64,000 nucleotides of DNA from Planctomycetota bacterium (GTDB taxonomy: Bacteria; Planctomycetota; Planctomycetia; Pirellulales; Pirellulaceae): assembly GCA_026692905.1 (NCBI GenBank), contig JAPLNL010000098.1, positions 19,236-83,235 of the forward strand, given 5' to 3'. A program made the translations under genes and the position numbers. The notes beneath the pieces were generated by a model. It saw only the letters and a list, made by a program, of their open reading frames with translations, searched no databases and had not been told where the DNA came from. The stretch's first letter is position 1; the number at the start of each line of letters is the position of its first letter. Positions 54,457 to 63,833 of this stretch are shown one piece after another.

Positions 54457-56628
54457 CTAAAACTTTCGAGTAACCGCGATCCGCTTGCGATCGACATCCA
54501 CCTCTAGTACTTTCACTTTCAGAATATCCCCCACGGCGACGATCTCACTGGGGTCCCTGACGTACACATCTGCTAATTGCGAAATATGGATGAGGGCATC
54601 TTGATGGACGCCGATATCGATAAACGCTCCGAAGTGCGTCACGTTGGTAATGGAGCCTTCGAGTACCATCCCAGGTTTGAGATCGTTCATCGAGTGCACG
54701 CTCTCGGAAAATTGAACAACACGAAACTCACTCCGAGGGTCGCGTCCTGGTTTGGCAAGCTCCTGCAGGATGTCGTTGATGGTTGGCAAGCCAAACGTTT
54801 CATCGACAAAGTCCTCCGGCGCCAGCTTGTGCACGAGGGTAGCATTGCCGACGAGGGATTTGGTATCCGCCTTGAGTTGCTTGGCCATCCGCTCAACGAT
54901 CGCGTAGCTTTCCGGATGGACGGCCGAGTTGTCGAGCGGTTGCTTGCCGTCGCGTATTCGTAAAAATCCTGCGGCTTGTTCGAACGCCTTGCTTCCCAGC
55001 TTGGGAACCTTAAGCAATTGTGAGCGAGTTTCAAAACGACCATGCTCATCGCGATAAAGGACGATGTTCTCGGCAAGCTTCGGTCCGATGCCGGCAACGT
55101 GTGATAGTAGCGAAGCACTTGCCAAATTGAGATCGACTCCAACGCTGGTAACGCAAGACTCAACTTCACGATCCAAACGCTTTCGCAGAAGTTTTTGATT
55201 GACATCGTGCTGATACTGTCCTACGCCGATGGACTTCGGGTCGGCTTTGACAAGCTCCGCCAGTGGGTCCTGCAAACGGTGAGCAATACTGATGGCCCCG
55301 CGAGCCGTCAGATCCAAATCGGGATACTCGCGAGCGGCTAGTTCACTTGCCGAGTAGATCGATGCACCGGATTCGCTGACGAGCACTTTCGTGAGTTTCA
55401 AATCATGTTGCCGAAGCACGCCCGCCACAAAAGCGTCCGTCTCGCGCGATGCGGTGCCGTTGCCGATGGCAATGAGTTCAACTTGGTACTTCTGAATCAA
55501 ACCAAGAAGTATTTTGCCCGCACCGTCGGTATCGTTTTGTGGGGGGGTGGGATAGATGGTTGTGTTGTTAAGGAATTTGCCAGTGCCATCGACAACAGCA
55601 ATTTTACATCCCGTGCGGAAGCCGGGGTCGATGCCGATCGTGACTTTGGGACCAGCAGGCGGTGCGAGCAAAAGTTCGCGGAGGTTTTTTCCAAAGACAG
55701 AGATCGCTTCTTCGTCGGCTTTTTCTTTGAGTTCCTGAAGAACGGTCGTTTCGGTAGCAGGCATGAGAAGTCGTTCACAACAGTCTTCCACGGCGGTGAG
55801 CAGATCGCCATGGAACTCGAATTGGCGATTGGTAACAAGTTGTTGTTTGAGTTGGGCGACCGTTTGTTCTTTGTCGACTTCGATTCCGACACGGAGCATC
55901 CCATCGGCTTCGCCGCGAAGCATTGCGAGCAATCGGTGAGATGGAATCTTGGCGGCTGGTTCGGCGAACTCGTGGTACATCTCGAATTTGGCAGCTTCCT
56001 CTTTTTTGCCACGTTTGATTTGCGACGTGACGTGGCCTCGTGACTTGGCTTCTTTTGCCAGCCAAGTTCGCGTGGCGGCTTGATCGGCCCAAGACTCGGC
56101 GACGATGTCGAGAGCTCCTTGGAGAGCGGTCGCTGCGTCGGGCACGTCGAGTTCGAGATTGACGTATTGTTTTAGAATATCTTGTTTGGGTCGCCCAACT
56201 GCTTTTTGGGTGAGGAGCAAATCGGCCAGTGGTTGTAAGCCACGTTCACGAGCGATGGTGGCGCGGGTACGCCGTTTGGGTTTAAAGGGGAGATAGATAG
56301 CTTCGAGAGTTTGCAAGTCAGCGCAAGCGGCTATTTGTTTGCGAAGAGCGTCGGTAAGAAGACCTTGTTCTTCGATGGTTTTCAGGACCGTCTTTTTGCG
56401 GGCAGCCAGTTCGCGAGCTTTTTCGAGGGCATCTTCGATAGCGCGAAGCGCCATTTCGTCGAGTCCTTGGGTGGCTTCTTTGCGGTAGCGAGCGATAAAG
56501 GGGATTGTGTTTCCGGCATCGAGAAGTTCGATGGTCGCTTGCACCTGACGTTCGGAAATCGACAAGGATATGGCAATTTGTTTTGCGATGGCGAGAAGTT
56601 CGGTATTACTTGCAGTATCGGAGGCCAT
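54457..56628 (-). CDS. tex: Tex-family RNA-binding transcription accessory protein
   Basis: A protein of 723 residues, close to standard Tex. N-terminal helical region AIAKQIAISLSISERQVQAT then LDAGNTIPFIARYRKEATQG. A YqgF/RNase H-like region contains KVTIGIDPGFRTGCKIAVVD near residue 330. Helix-hairpin-helix repeats appear in SASLLSHVAGIGPKLAENIV. The C-terminal S1 domain is GMVLEGSITNVTHFGAFIDI then GVHQDALIHISQLA. Tex binds nucleic acids and affects transcription and stress tolerance, though the detailed job is not settled. Single gene, next to the tRNA-Pro. Confidence 0.95.
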   Translation of the reverse strand: MASDTASNTELLAIAKQIAISLSISERQVQATIELLDAGNTIPFIARYRKEATQGLDEMALRAIEDALEKARELAARKKTVLKTIEEQGLLTDALRKQIAACADLQTLEAIYLPFKPKRRTRATIARERGLQPLADLLLTQKAVGRPKQDILKQYVNLELDVPDAATALQGALDIVAESWADQAATRTWLAKEAKSRGHVTSQIKRGKKEEAAKFEMYHEFAEPAAKIPSHRLLAMLRGEADGMLRVGIEVDKEQTVAQLKQQLVTNRQFEFHGDLLTAVEDCCERLLMPATETTVLQELKEKADEEAISVFGKNLRELLLAPPAGPKVTIGIDPGFRTGCKIAVVDGTGKFLNNTTIYPTPPQNDTDGAGKILLGLIQKYQVELIAIGNGTASRETDAFVAGVLRQHDLKLTKVLVSESGASIYSASELAAREYPDLDLTARGAISIAHRLQDPLAELVKADPKSIGVGQYQHDVNQKLLRKRLDREVESCVTSVGVDLNLASASLLSHVAGIGPKLAENIVLYRDEHGRFETRSQLLKVPKLGSKAFEQAAGFLRIRDGKQPLDNSAVHPESYAIVERMAKQLKADTKSLVGNATLVHKLAPEDFVDETFGLPTINDILQELAKPGRDPRSEFRVVQFSESVHSMNDLKPGMVLEGSITNVTHFGAFIDIGVHQDALIHISQLADVYVRDPSEIVAVGDILKVKVLEVDVDRKRIAVTRKF

Positions 56629-56845
56629 GGGAAGTTGGCTAGTTTGCAGGGTGAGTGGTTAGTCAAATCCCGTGGGATTTATGGGGTAAGTTGAATTGGA
56701 TAGTGGGTTTGATAAGCCAAAAGCTGGGGTAACACAAGTCAAGAAGTGAAGCCGAAGGAATCCGAAGTGAACCTTGGCGAGTGGGCAGGTATCCGTTACA
56801 CTTCGAGAGTCTGGATAAGCTGCCTGCAGTGAATCCAAACAAAAT

Positions 56846-56920
56846 CGGGCCGTAGCGCAGCCTGGCTAGCGCGCTACCTTGGGGTGGTAGAGGTCGTGGG
56901 TTCGAATCCCGCCGGCCCGA
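56846..56920 (+). tRNA. tRNA-Pro, anticodon GGG
   Basis: The acceptor arms CGGGCCG and CGGCCCG pair, the D-arm region is TAGCGCAGCCTGGCTAGCGC, the anticodon stem CTACC/GGTAG encloses TTGGGGT with anticodon GGG (56881-56883), and the T-arm is GTGGGTTCGAATCCCGC. The discriminator base is A and CCA is not encoded. A T8-9 run follows at 56921 as a terminator. Downstream is an integrase fragment, as often seen at tRNA attachment sites. Confidence 0.97.
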
Positions 56921-56958
56921 TTTTTTTTTACCATGCGAATCGTTGATACAACGACAAC

Positions 56959-57015
56959 CTGACTGCCAGTCAGAGCGCTGTTTTCCATAGTCCAAAAGTC
57001 TGTAACGTACAGACT
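56959..57015. other. Two small palindromes between tRNA-Pro and integrase remnant
   Basis: CTGACT GCC AGTCAG (56959-56973) and AGTCTGTA ACG TACAGACT (56997-57015) are perfect inverted repeats. They could be recombinase arm sites, an operator or terminators. No second copy was noticed. Confidence 0.6.
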
Positions 57016-57036
57016 TGCAGATTGGGAGCATCGCAA

Positions 57037-57540
57037 ATGGCACTAGAACCAGGTTATTGTTTGCACAAGCCGTCAGGAAAAGCCTACGTCAATTTGGGCG
57101 GGAAAGTGCATTATCTTGGCGTTTACGGAACGGACGAGTCAAAAGAGAAGTGTCAGGCGCTCAAGGCTGAGTGGCTTGTAAATCGTCACGTAGGGGCCTT
57201 TGCTCCAGTGGCATCGACCGGCCCCTCAATGTCGGAAGTTGTCATGGCTTTTCTCGAACACGCCCCCTCGTACTACACAGTTCAAAGTGTGTATTCGAAT
57301 CTAGAAAGAGCGGGCTGGCCGATCGATGAGATGTACAGCAACCTCAGTGCAAAGGATTTTGGAGTAATCCCATTTCGTGCGTTCCGAGATTAGTGGTTGA
57401 AGGATGCCAAGCGAAGCAGAGGTTATATCAATGCCTGCGATAAACAACAGCCAATAAGTAGTGATTGTGTTCCACATATGGCATCCCTGAAAAACGAACT
57501 GGCAATCCTCCGGCGCGGCGCCGTTAAAGACATTTTAAAT
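57037..57540 (+). pseudogene. Remnant of a planctomycete tyrosine recombinase (integrase)
   Basis: The ATG at 57037, with GGGAG before it, opens a frame matching the N-terminal SAM-like region of planctomycete site-specific integrases (KPSGKAYVNLGGKVHYLGVY then GTDESKEKCQALKAEWL and FGVIPFRAFRD). An in-frame TAG at 57391-57393 stops it after 118 residues. Directly after, the same frame continues WLKDAKRSRGYINACDK, the next expected segment, then becomes unlike the family, with ASLKNELAILRRGAV possibly a distant match. The catalytic R-H-R-Y domain is missing before the opposite gene begins at 57670. So this is a broken integrase 3' of tRNA-Pro. The pseudogene end is an estimate. Confidence 0.65.
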
Positions 57541-57669
57541 GTACACCATCTTATCGCTTGCCGGTCGAGTGATTCGTCTTTTCAAGGCGATATTGCCGGA
57601 CGCTTGCCAAACAATTGTTGCGTTGGATTACGCCGTGGTCTTGAATGTCTCACCCGTTCTTTCGGTCAA

Positions 57670-59058
57670 TCAGTTATTGGTACTCCCTTTCTTGACGACT
57701 TTTTCTGAATCGATCGTGACGTTGTCAAACTCCTTCACCACTTCGCCACTCGCCGTATTGTAGAATCGGATACGACCATCATACCCCCCAGCGGCGATCT
57801 GCTTTCCATCTGGAGTGAAGCCTAACGCGAAGATGGGGCCATGAGTGTCTTTGATCTGAGACAATCGCTGCCCATTTTCCATTTGGAATAATCTTAGCTG
57901 CCCGTTCAAGGCACCGCAGGCGATTATCGAACCGTCCGGGCTGAAGGCGATGGCTTGGATCTGGGACCCCATGTGTTCGAATTCGCGAACGAAACTCTCT
58001 TCTTTGTTGTCACCTTCCGCTAACCGTCCACCGCGTGGCTGCATTCGGAAGAGTCTGATCTTTCCTTCAGTGCCACCCGTGGCAATGAGGTCGTCCATTG
58101 GATGTCGCGCCAAGCAGATCAGTGGATCTCGCGTCCGATTGATGTCATCGATAAGATGCCCCGTGGCAACATCAATCAGCTTTGCCGCTTTGTCGCGACT
58201 GATAGTAGCCAAACGCAGACCGTCGTTGGTAAAGGCAGAACCAAACACCCAATCCAAATGGTTGTCGGATCGCATGGCTTCGCTGCCATCGGCCACGTTG
58301 AAGACACGAACCAGCTTGTCCGCGCCGCCAACGGCGACCTGCCGATTGTCTGGGGAAATGGAAACGCCATAGAAGGCATCGTTTGATGCCTTGATCGAAC
58401 GTTTGAGTTGGCGTGTCGCGGTGTCCCAGATCTGAATCTCGCCAAACTCAGAAACGGAACCGCCGCTGGCCACTAGCAAGCTACCATCTCTCGAAAATGC
58501 GATCGACTCCAGCCGAGGCGAATCACCCGTTAATCGCGCTACGATGTCTGAACCATCTGATTGATGAAAAAGAATCTCATGGCGACCAGCGATTGCCAGA
58601 AACTTTCCGTCAGTCGAAAACGAAAGCGTATGAACTGACGGCAATGCATGGTAGGTCGGTGGTTCGGCAGACCGTCGCGCGAGTGTGTTGACCGGCTCGT
58701 CTACTAATGCACCTTGAGCGATCCAGCGACTTAGCATCGCGATCTCCTGTGGCATCAGCGGTTCACTGTCTTTGGGCATTTCGGGCTCTTTCCCACAGAT
58801 TGTTTCAATCAACCGACTGCCGTGGATATCGCCCGTTTTGACCACCACGCCTGCCTCACCACCTTTCAGCAGCGCAGCATGCGTTGTTAGATCCAGTCCG
58901 CCCCTCGCCTTTCCCGGCTTATGGCAGACAATGCAATTCGTTCGAAAAATAGGGAGTACGTCGCGATGAAAAGAAATCGGCCCGTCGTCGGCAATGACCA
59001 ACGAACAGGTTGTCGACACTGCGATAAAGAGCAAGGCATGACAACGAAGCGGATTCAT
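57670..59058 (-). CDS. Cytochrome c-like domain fused to WD40 repeats
   Basis: A protein of 462 residues from ATG 59058, which overlaps the PPC gene stop. A longer version to 59094 lies wholly in the other gene. Signal peptide CHALLFIAVSTTCSLVIADD. Residues about 35-110 hold a planctomycete cytochrome c domain with CIVCHKPGKARGGLDLTT and MPKDSEPLMPQEIAMLSRWI. About six WD40 repeats follow (HTLSFSTDGKFLAIAGRHEI, GVSISPDNRQVAVGGADKLV, IQAIAFSPDGSIIACGALNG, ALGFTPDGKQIAAGGYDGRI). It is likely exported, and may pass electrons or form a scaffold. It is the last gene of a four-gene operon. Confidence 0.88.
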   Translation of the reverse strand: MNPLRCHALLFIAVSTTCSLVIADDGPISFHRDVLPIFRTNCIVCHKPGKARGGLDLTTHAALLKGGEAGVVVKTGDIHGSRLIETICGKEPEMPKDSEPLMPQEIAMLSRWIAQGALVDEPVNTLARRSAEPPTYHALPSVHTLSFSTDGKFLAIAGRHEILFHQSDGSDIVARLTGDSPRLESIAFSRDGSLLVASGGSVSEFGEIQIWDTATRQLKRSIKASNDAFYGVSISPDNRQVAVGGADKLVRVFNVADGSEAMRSDNHLDWVFGSAFTNDGLRLATISRDKAAKLIDVATGHLIDDINRTRDPLICLARHPMDDLIATGGTEGKIRLFRMQPRGGRLAEGDNKEESFVREFEHMGSQIQAIAFSPDGSIIACGALNGQLRLFQMENGQRLSQIKDTHGPIFALGFTPDGKQIAAGGYDGRIRFYNTASGEVVKEFDNVTIDSEKVVKKGSTNN

Positions 59059-59846
59059 TTCACTTCCTCCACCGTCAGTAGATAGCTGTGCCATTCACCT
59101 CCGATATCATGCGCACTGCTCACGCACAGGAACACGACTTCGTCCACAGGCGACTTAAGCGTTAGAACGGGATCGCGAGATTGCGCATCATCGGCGGCCG
59201 CAAGAAGCTGGTTTTTTCCACGATAACAATGCAGCTCGGCATCCAATATCAAAGAACCGCCCGAGGTCACAGTTACTTTATACTGCTGACCGGCGATGAT
59301 TTGGTATGCATAAACGTCGACATCTTTGTCCGCCTGAATGCGGCCGCTCGCCGACTGCCCCGGTTGGAGCTTCTGTGCTTCACGAAAGCCGTTGTTAGGC
59401 TCGCTCTCGTCTATCACTGCATCAGGAGGGAATACCAAAATCTTACCCGAGGCATGACCGGCTGGAGTTTCAATTACGTATTCCAAAATTCCGGGTGGGT
59501 GATCGATTGGCAGGGTTAACTCGGCAAGAAGTTGCGTATCGCCGACCTCTTTATTCTCGAGTCCCTTGGGCTGGACCGCGTCCTTCTTTTCCTTGATCTC
59601 GGCCTTCACTTGCGTTGCCGAGGGCAGTCGCAGTTCCGTGGCCTCTTTGAGTTTGAAGCCTCGCACCTTGAGAGCTGTCTTAGCTCCACAAACAAGGACG
59701 ACAGGTTCGGTGGCGGTCACTCGAGCCGCCTCATTTTTCTTATCATCCGCTTGGGCAGGCGTGATGCAACCAAACTCAAAGCATGTTGGCGCGACGCAAC
59801 CCAAAATGAAGAAGGTTGGAAACAGAACGCGAAACGCTCGTTTCAT
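59055..59846 (-). CDS. Exported PPC-domain protein
   Basis: A protein of 263 residues. The leader VLFPTFFILGCVAPTCFEFG contains a cysteine (ILGC) that may be lipidated. A short beta-domain (PVVLVCGAKTALKVRGFKLK) precedes a bacterial pre-peptidase C-terminal (PPC) domain: DESEPNNGFREAQKLQPGQS, GRIQADKDVDVYAYQIIAGQ then KSPVDEVVFLCVSSAHD. PPC domains are beta-sandwiches usually attached to secreted enzymes. Here it is separate. The start overlaps the DUF1501 stop and the end overlaps the WD40 start (four-base overlaps both sides), so all are translated together. Confidence 0.87.
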   Translation of the reverse strand: MKRAFRVLFPTFFILGCVAPTCFEFGCITPAQADDKKNEAARVTATEPVVLVCGAKTALKVRGFKLKEATELRLPSATQVKAEIKEKKDAVQPKGLENKEVGDTQLLAELTLPIDHPPGILEYVIETPAGHASGKILVFPPDAVIDESEPNNGFREAQKLQPGQSASGRIQADKDVDVYAYQIIAGQQYKVTVTSGGSLILDAELHCYRGKNQLLAAADDAQSRDPVLTLKSPVDEVVFLCVSSAHDIGGEWHSYLLTVEEVK

Positions 59847-61159
59847 GTAAAGAGCTCCGATACGGTTGCTCCCTCGGCAAGGATGGAGACAGGACGTCCC
59901 TCCGGCGTCAGCAGCTCTTTCGCGGGATCAATTCCCAGAGATTCGTAAACGGTCCACGCCACGTCGGCCGGTCGAACAGGTCGATCGGTAACAAACGCAC
60001 CATTTTTATCGGTCGCACCAATCACATGACCGCGTGCCACGCCAGCACCGGCCCAGAGCATGGAACCCGCGCGGCCCCAGTGATCCCGTCCCGCTTTGTC
60101 ATTCACCTTGGGCGTGCGCCCAAATTCTCCCATCGTCAGCACTAACGTATCCTCTAACAGACCTCGCTGATCCAAGTCGTTAATCAATGCACTGTATCCG
60201 CAATCGAACTCAGGTAGCTTTTTGTCGAGGCCCTTAAAAATATCGCCATGATGGTCCCAGCCGCCGTAGTTGATTGTCACAAAGCGGACACCATTTTCAA
60301 CCAGACGTCTGGCCAAAAGAGCGCTCTGACCAAACTCGTTACGACCATATTCGTCGCGAGTCGTCGCTCCTTCGCGATCGATCGCGAACGCTGCCTGTGC
60401 CTGAGGCGAGAGGACCATCTCAGCCGCCTTGCGACTGAACTCATCATAGGTCGCAACCTGATCGTTTTGCTTCACTTTATCCGCCAGCTGATCGACGGCG
60501 GCTAACAACGTTTTGCGGCGTTGGAGCGTTTGAGGCGTCAACCCTGCGGGGGCAGAAAGATCGCGTACTCGGTAGTTGGCTTCATTGGGGTTACCTGCCT
60601 TGAACGATTCGCAGCGTCCCCCCAGCCAAACGCTCTTGCCGAGTTCCCAAGTAAATGAAGGATTCTTAGGCACTGCCACATAAGGAGGCACCGCACCGGA
60701 AAATCCCGCCTCGTGCGCGACAACCGCTCCGATCGCCGGATGGTCTCCAAAAGGACTGCCGAACCGCCCAGACAAAACCCAGTTCGTCGCCGTCTCGTGA
60801 TGATCGTTCTCATGAGTCCCGCTGCGCACCAAGGTGAGTTTATGCATCACCTGCGCCGTTTTCGGTAGTAGTTCACAAATGTTGAGCCCGGTAACCGTCG
60901 TAGCGATACTGTTATACTTACCGCGAATCTGCTCCACGGCCTCGGGTTTCATATCGAACGAGTCATGATGCGAAAGTCCACCACCAAGAAATATCAGGAT
61001 CACCGATTTGGCTCGAGCCGGACGAGAACCGGCATCCGCGGCCATCAACTGTGGCAATGACAACCCAAGCGGTGCAAGTGCCCCGACGCGAATGAAGTTC
61101 CGCCGCGAAACACCGTTACACAATTGGCTGTGACGATTCGTAATCGAAATATCGAGCAT
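59843..61159 (-). CDS. DUF1501 domain protein, second copy
   Basis: A protein of 438 residues from ATG 61159. A longer frame to 61312 would overlap the DUF1549 gene and lacks family support. SRRNFIRVGALAPLGLSLPQ is a twin-arginine signal. Family motifs are SVILIFLGGGLSHHDSFDMK, KLTLVRSGTHENDHHETATN, RNEFGQSALLARRLVENGVR and TMGEFGRTPKVNDKAGRDHW. It is of the sulfatase/phosphatase fold, but without a known reaction. It sits 37 bases after the DUF1549/DUF1553 gene, the usual partner, and is followed by the overlapping PPC gene. Confidence 0.92.
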   Translation of the reverse strand: MLDISITNRHSQLCNGVSRRNFIRVGALAPLGLSLPQLMAADAGSRPARAKSVILIFLGGGLSHHDSFDMKPEAVEQIRGKYNSIATTVTGLNICELLPKTAQVMHKLTLVRSGTHENDHHETATNWVLSGRFGSPFGDHPAIGAVVAHEAGFSGAVPPYVAVPKNPSFTWELGKSVWLGGRCESFKAGNPNEANYRVRDLSAPAGLTPQTLQRRKTLLAAVDQLADKVKQNDQVATYDEFSRKAAEMVLSPQAQAAFAIDREGATTRDEYGRNEFGQSALLARRLVENGVRFVTINYGGWDHHGDIFKGLDKKLPEFDCGYSALINDLDQRGLLEDTLVLTMGEFGRTPKVNDKAGRDHWGRAGSMLWAGAGVARGHVIGATDKNGAFVTDRPVRPADVAWTVYESLGIDPAKELLTPEGRPVSILAEGATVSELFT

Positions 61160-61196
61160 CGGAGTTTTTTCCTTGGGAGGGTCAACATACTGACAA

Positions 61197-63833
61197 TCAG
61201 TGGTTGAATGCAAACTCTTTCGAGTTGAGTAACGCCCAGAACAAATCGGCAAACACAAGCTCACGTTCGTCAGTCGCCAAAGCGGCATCGATTGCTGTGC
61301 GTTCTGCCTCACTAGCTAAGCGGCTGAGCGTTGCCAAGAAGACTTCCTGGGTCACGCTTTTCGAATCTGGATTCTGCAGCAGGCGTGTAAGTCGACTATC
61401 CAGTGAGCGGATTTTCTTAACCAGACCTTCGTCATTGTTCAAATGCAACAATTGCGGCAGCGTCACCTCTCCCTTTCGCTCACAGGAGCAAGCCGTGACA
61501 CGATCGCTGCGACCAAACAGGGTCAGGAAATAAGAGTCGGTACCAGGGTCCGCGATTTGAGTAGCTCGCAAGCCGACCGGATACCCCGGGAAAAGATTCG
61601 GCACATCGGTGGCTGCAGCAATCGCATCGAGCAGGACTTCCGCCGGAAGCCGCTTGGCATTGTAGTGCGAGTAGTATCTTATGTCGTTTTCGTTTTCGGG
61701 CGTAGTTGCCGAATCGAGTTGCCATGCCCGCGAGTTGAGAATCAGCCGAATGATATACCTCAAGTCAAAGTTATGACTACGGAATTCATCATTGAGCACT
61801 TGCCACAGCTCGGCGTTGGTTGGCGGATTGCTGGCTCGCAAGTCATCGACGGGCTCGACGAGGCCAACCGCAAAAAAGTGTTTCCATAAGCGATTGACCA
61901 TCGCTCCCGAGAAATTCTCCTGGTTAATCGCCCATGTCACAAAGGGAATACGCGGATCGCTCCCCTGTTCCACTTTTAATGCGACCCGATCTAGTGTCTG
62001 CGGTGCCATGAACTTGGCGGTACGCGGCTGGTTCACTCCAGGAGAACGCCTGCGGAGTTCCTCCAGTCGCTTGGTTTGGTTATCGAGTTCGCGTTGTTGA
62101 TCAGCGATGTGTTTGGTCTTTTCATCGTCCTTTAACTCGGAGCGACAGGCTTCTGCCAGCTTGGTCGCCGCTTCGGCAATGCGTCGGTACTGATCACGTT
62201 CCTCGCGGCCAACGGTTGTCACCGCGCTGATTCCGGTTTGAGGGTTCTGGCGCTCGAGATTCACCTTTGCGAAGCAAGCCGCAAAATGATAAAAGTCATC
62301 CTGCGTGTAACGCTCGAGCGGATGATTGTGACAGCGAGCGCATCCGATTCGGGTGCCCAGGAACGACTGAGCCACACTGTCGGGCAATTCACTCTCTTCC
62401 ACTTTATTGAACTCACCCAACACCGTGACAAAGTAACCCGCTTGCGGCTGTGCGACAACGTCTCCTTTGGCCAACAGCACATCGCGAGCAATGTCGCTCC
62501 AAGGGCGATTGGCAGCCACCTGCTCGCGCAACCACCGATGAAACGCCTTGACCCCTTTTTGCCCGCGAACATCATGGTCACGCTCCTTGCGATTTTGAAG
62601 AAGGTCGGCAAGCTGCAATGTCCAGTAGTCCGTGAACTCAGAGCGTTGCAATAAGTCATCGATTGCGCGAGCACGCTTGTCGGCTCGCAGATCTGCTTCA
62701 AAAGCAATCACCTCCGCTGGCGTCGGAAGAATCCCGGCCGCATCAAGATAGACACGCCGCAGAAAAGTTTCGTCAGTGCAAGGGCCAGCCGGCGGCAGAC
62801 GAAGTTGCCTTAACTTCTGAAACAAAGGGCCATCAATTGCGTTTTGCTGAGCCGTATAGACTTCAGGACCAATGTCATGGGGAAAGGGCATCGTAAAACC
62901 TACGACCGAAACAAGCCCTTGAAAATGGACTCGCACTCCTGCTGCGCCACTCCGCAACGCCTGGACTATTCCGGAGGGTTTGACCGTCACCGTCGTATCA
63001 TCATTGGAAAAAAACTGCGCTAACCAAGTCACATCGCGAATTCGTCCGTCGGCGTAATGAGCCCGAACCAATAATTGCTGCCGCTGACCTGGAACCAAGA
63101 CTTGATCGCCAGGAAACACTTCGAGACGAAGAACATCGGGTTCATCCGCAACCGGTGCGGGAGCGCGGACCGCAATCCAGTCTCGAAGTGTTTGCCACAT
63201 TCGCGAATCGGGACGAAACCGAACGCCACCTTCGTGCGGAATACCGCCCGAAGCTTTGGCTAATAGCAGACTGAATTCGGGGAAGCCCAGATCTACCCGA
63301 CGACCGCTCACTTCCTGGGTGATCCAATCGTAATCCCATTCTGGGGCATATCCGCGCAGTGAAAGCCGGAATCCATTCTGTCCAGCCTGCTTGCCATGGC
63401 ATCCGCCCGTGTTGCACCCGCAGCGAGTCAAGATCGGCAAAACGTCCTGCTTGAACGACGGAGTCTGTTTGTCCGCCAGCGCTGCTACCCGCACCGATAC
63501 CGTCGCCGACAGGGTATCCAGTCTGACCGTCAGAGTTGCTATGCCATCGGATCGAGCCGTCACCGTACCATGCTCATCAACCGCTGCCGTATCGGTTTGA
63601 TCGATTTCGAAGGAAACGCGACGAGTCGCATCCGTTACATTGCCCTGGTCATCGATCAGCGAAACAACCACTCTATGGATCGGATCACGGCCTGTCAGTT
63701 CAAGCTTATCAGGCAGGACCTTCAATTCGGCGGCATACGTTTTCGTCTGAAGTAACGAAAGCAAACAGGCAAGACCGATGAAAGATAGCCACAAAATGAT
63801 AATCGGATTGCAAGTAGTCGATTTTAATCCCAA
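61197..63833 (-). CDS. DUF1549/DUF1553 protein with Ig-like (BIG2) and cytochrome-like domains
   Basis: A protein of 878 residues, start TTG 63833 after GGAG at a suitable distance. Signal segment IIILWLSFIGLACLLSLLQT. Order: BIG2-like Ig domain (VVVSLIDDQGNVTDATRRVS), a cytochrome-like region with CGCNTGGCHGKQAGQNGF, a second Ig-like part, DUF1549 (FLRRVYLDAAGILPTPAEVI to FLGTRIGCARCHNHPLERYT with CARCH), and DUF1553 (VTWAINQENFSGAMVNRLWK to LNSRAWQLDSATTPENEND). It is probably attached or secreted and possibly haem-binding. It is first in the operon. Planctomycete genomes hold dozens of such DUF1549-DUF1501 pairs of unknown biochemical role. Confidence 0.92.
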   Translation of the reverse strand: MGLKSTTCNPIIILWLSFIGLACLLSLLQTKTYAAELKVLPDKLELTGRDPIHRVVVSLIDDQGNVTDATRRVSFEIDQTDTAAVDEHGTVTARSDGIATLTVRLDTLSATVSVRVAALADKQTPSFKQDVLPILTRCGCNTGGCHGKQAGQNGFRLSLRGYAPEWDYDWITQEVSGRRVDLGFPEFSLLLAKASGGIPHEGGVRFRPDSRMWQTLRDWIAVRAPAPVADEPDVLRLEVFPGDQVLVPGQRQQLLVRAHYADGRIRDVTWLAQFFSNDDTTVTVKPSGIVQALRSGAAGVRVHFQGLVSVVGFTMPFPHDIGPEVYTAQQNAIDGPLFQKLRQLRLPPAGPCTDETFLRRVYLDAAGILPTPAEVIAFEADLRADKRARAIDDLLQRSEFTDYWTLQLADLLQNRKERDHDVRGQKGVKAFHRWLREQVAANRPWSDIARDVLLAKGDVVAQPQAGYFVTVLGEFNKVEESELPDSVAQSFLGTRIGCARCHNHPLERYTQDDFYHFAACFAKVNLERQNPQTGISAVTTVGREERDQYRRIAEAATKLAEACRSELKDDEKTKHIADQQRELDNQTKRLEELRRRSPGVNQPRTAKFMAPQTLDRVALKVEQGSDPRIPFVTWAINQENFSGAMVNRLWKHFFAVGLVEPVDDLRASNPPTNAELWQVLNDEFRSHNFDLRYIIRLILNSRAWQLDSATTPENENDIRYYSHYNAKRLPAEVLLDAIAAATDVPNLFPGYPVGLRATQIADPGTDSYFLTLFGRSDRVTACSCERKGEVTLPQLLHLNNDEGLVKKIRSLDSRLTRLLQNPDSKSVTQEVFLATLSRLASEAERTAIDAALATDERELVFADLFWALLNSKEFAFNH

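Noticed and set aside
55405..56043. Plus-strand 212-residue open frame
   Set aside because: It is antisense to tex, which is clearly coding.
56663..57043. Minus-strand open frame containing SGRRDSNPRPLPPQGSALAR
   Set aside because: It is the antisense translation of the tRNA-Pro gene, a well-known false protein.
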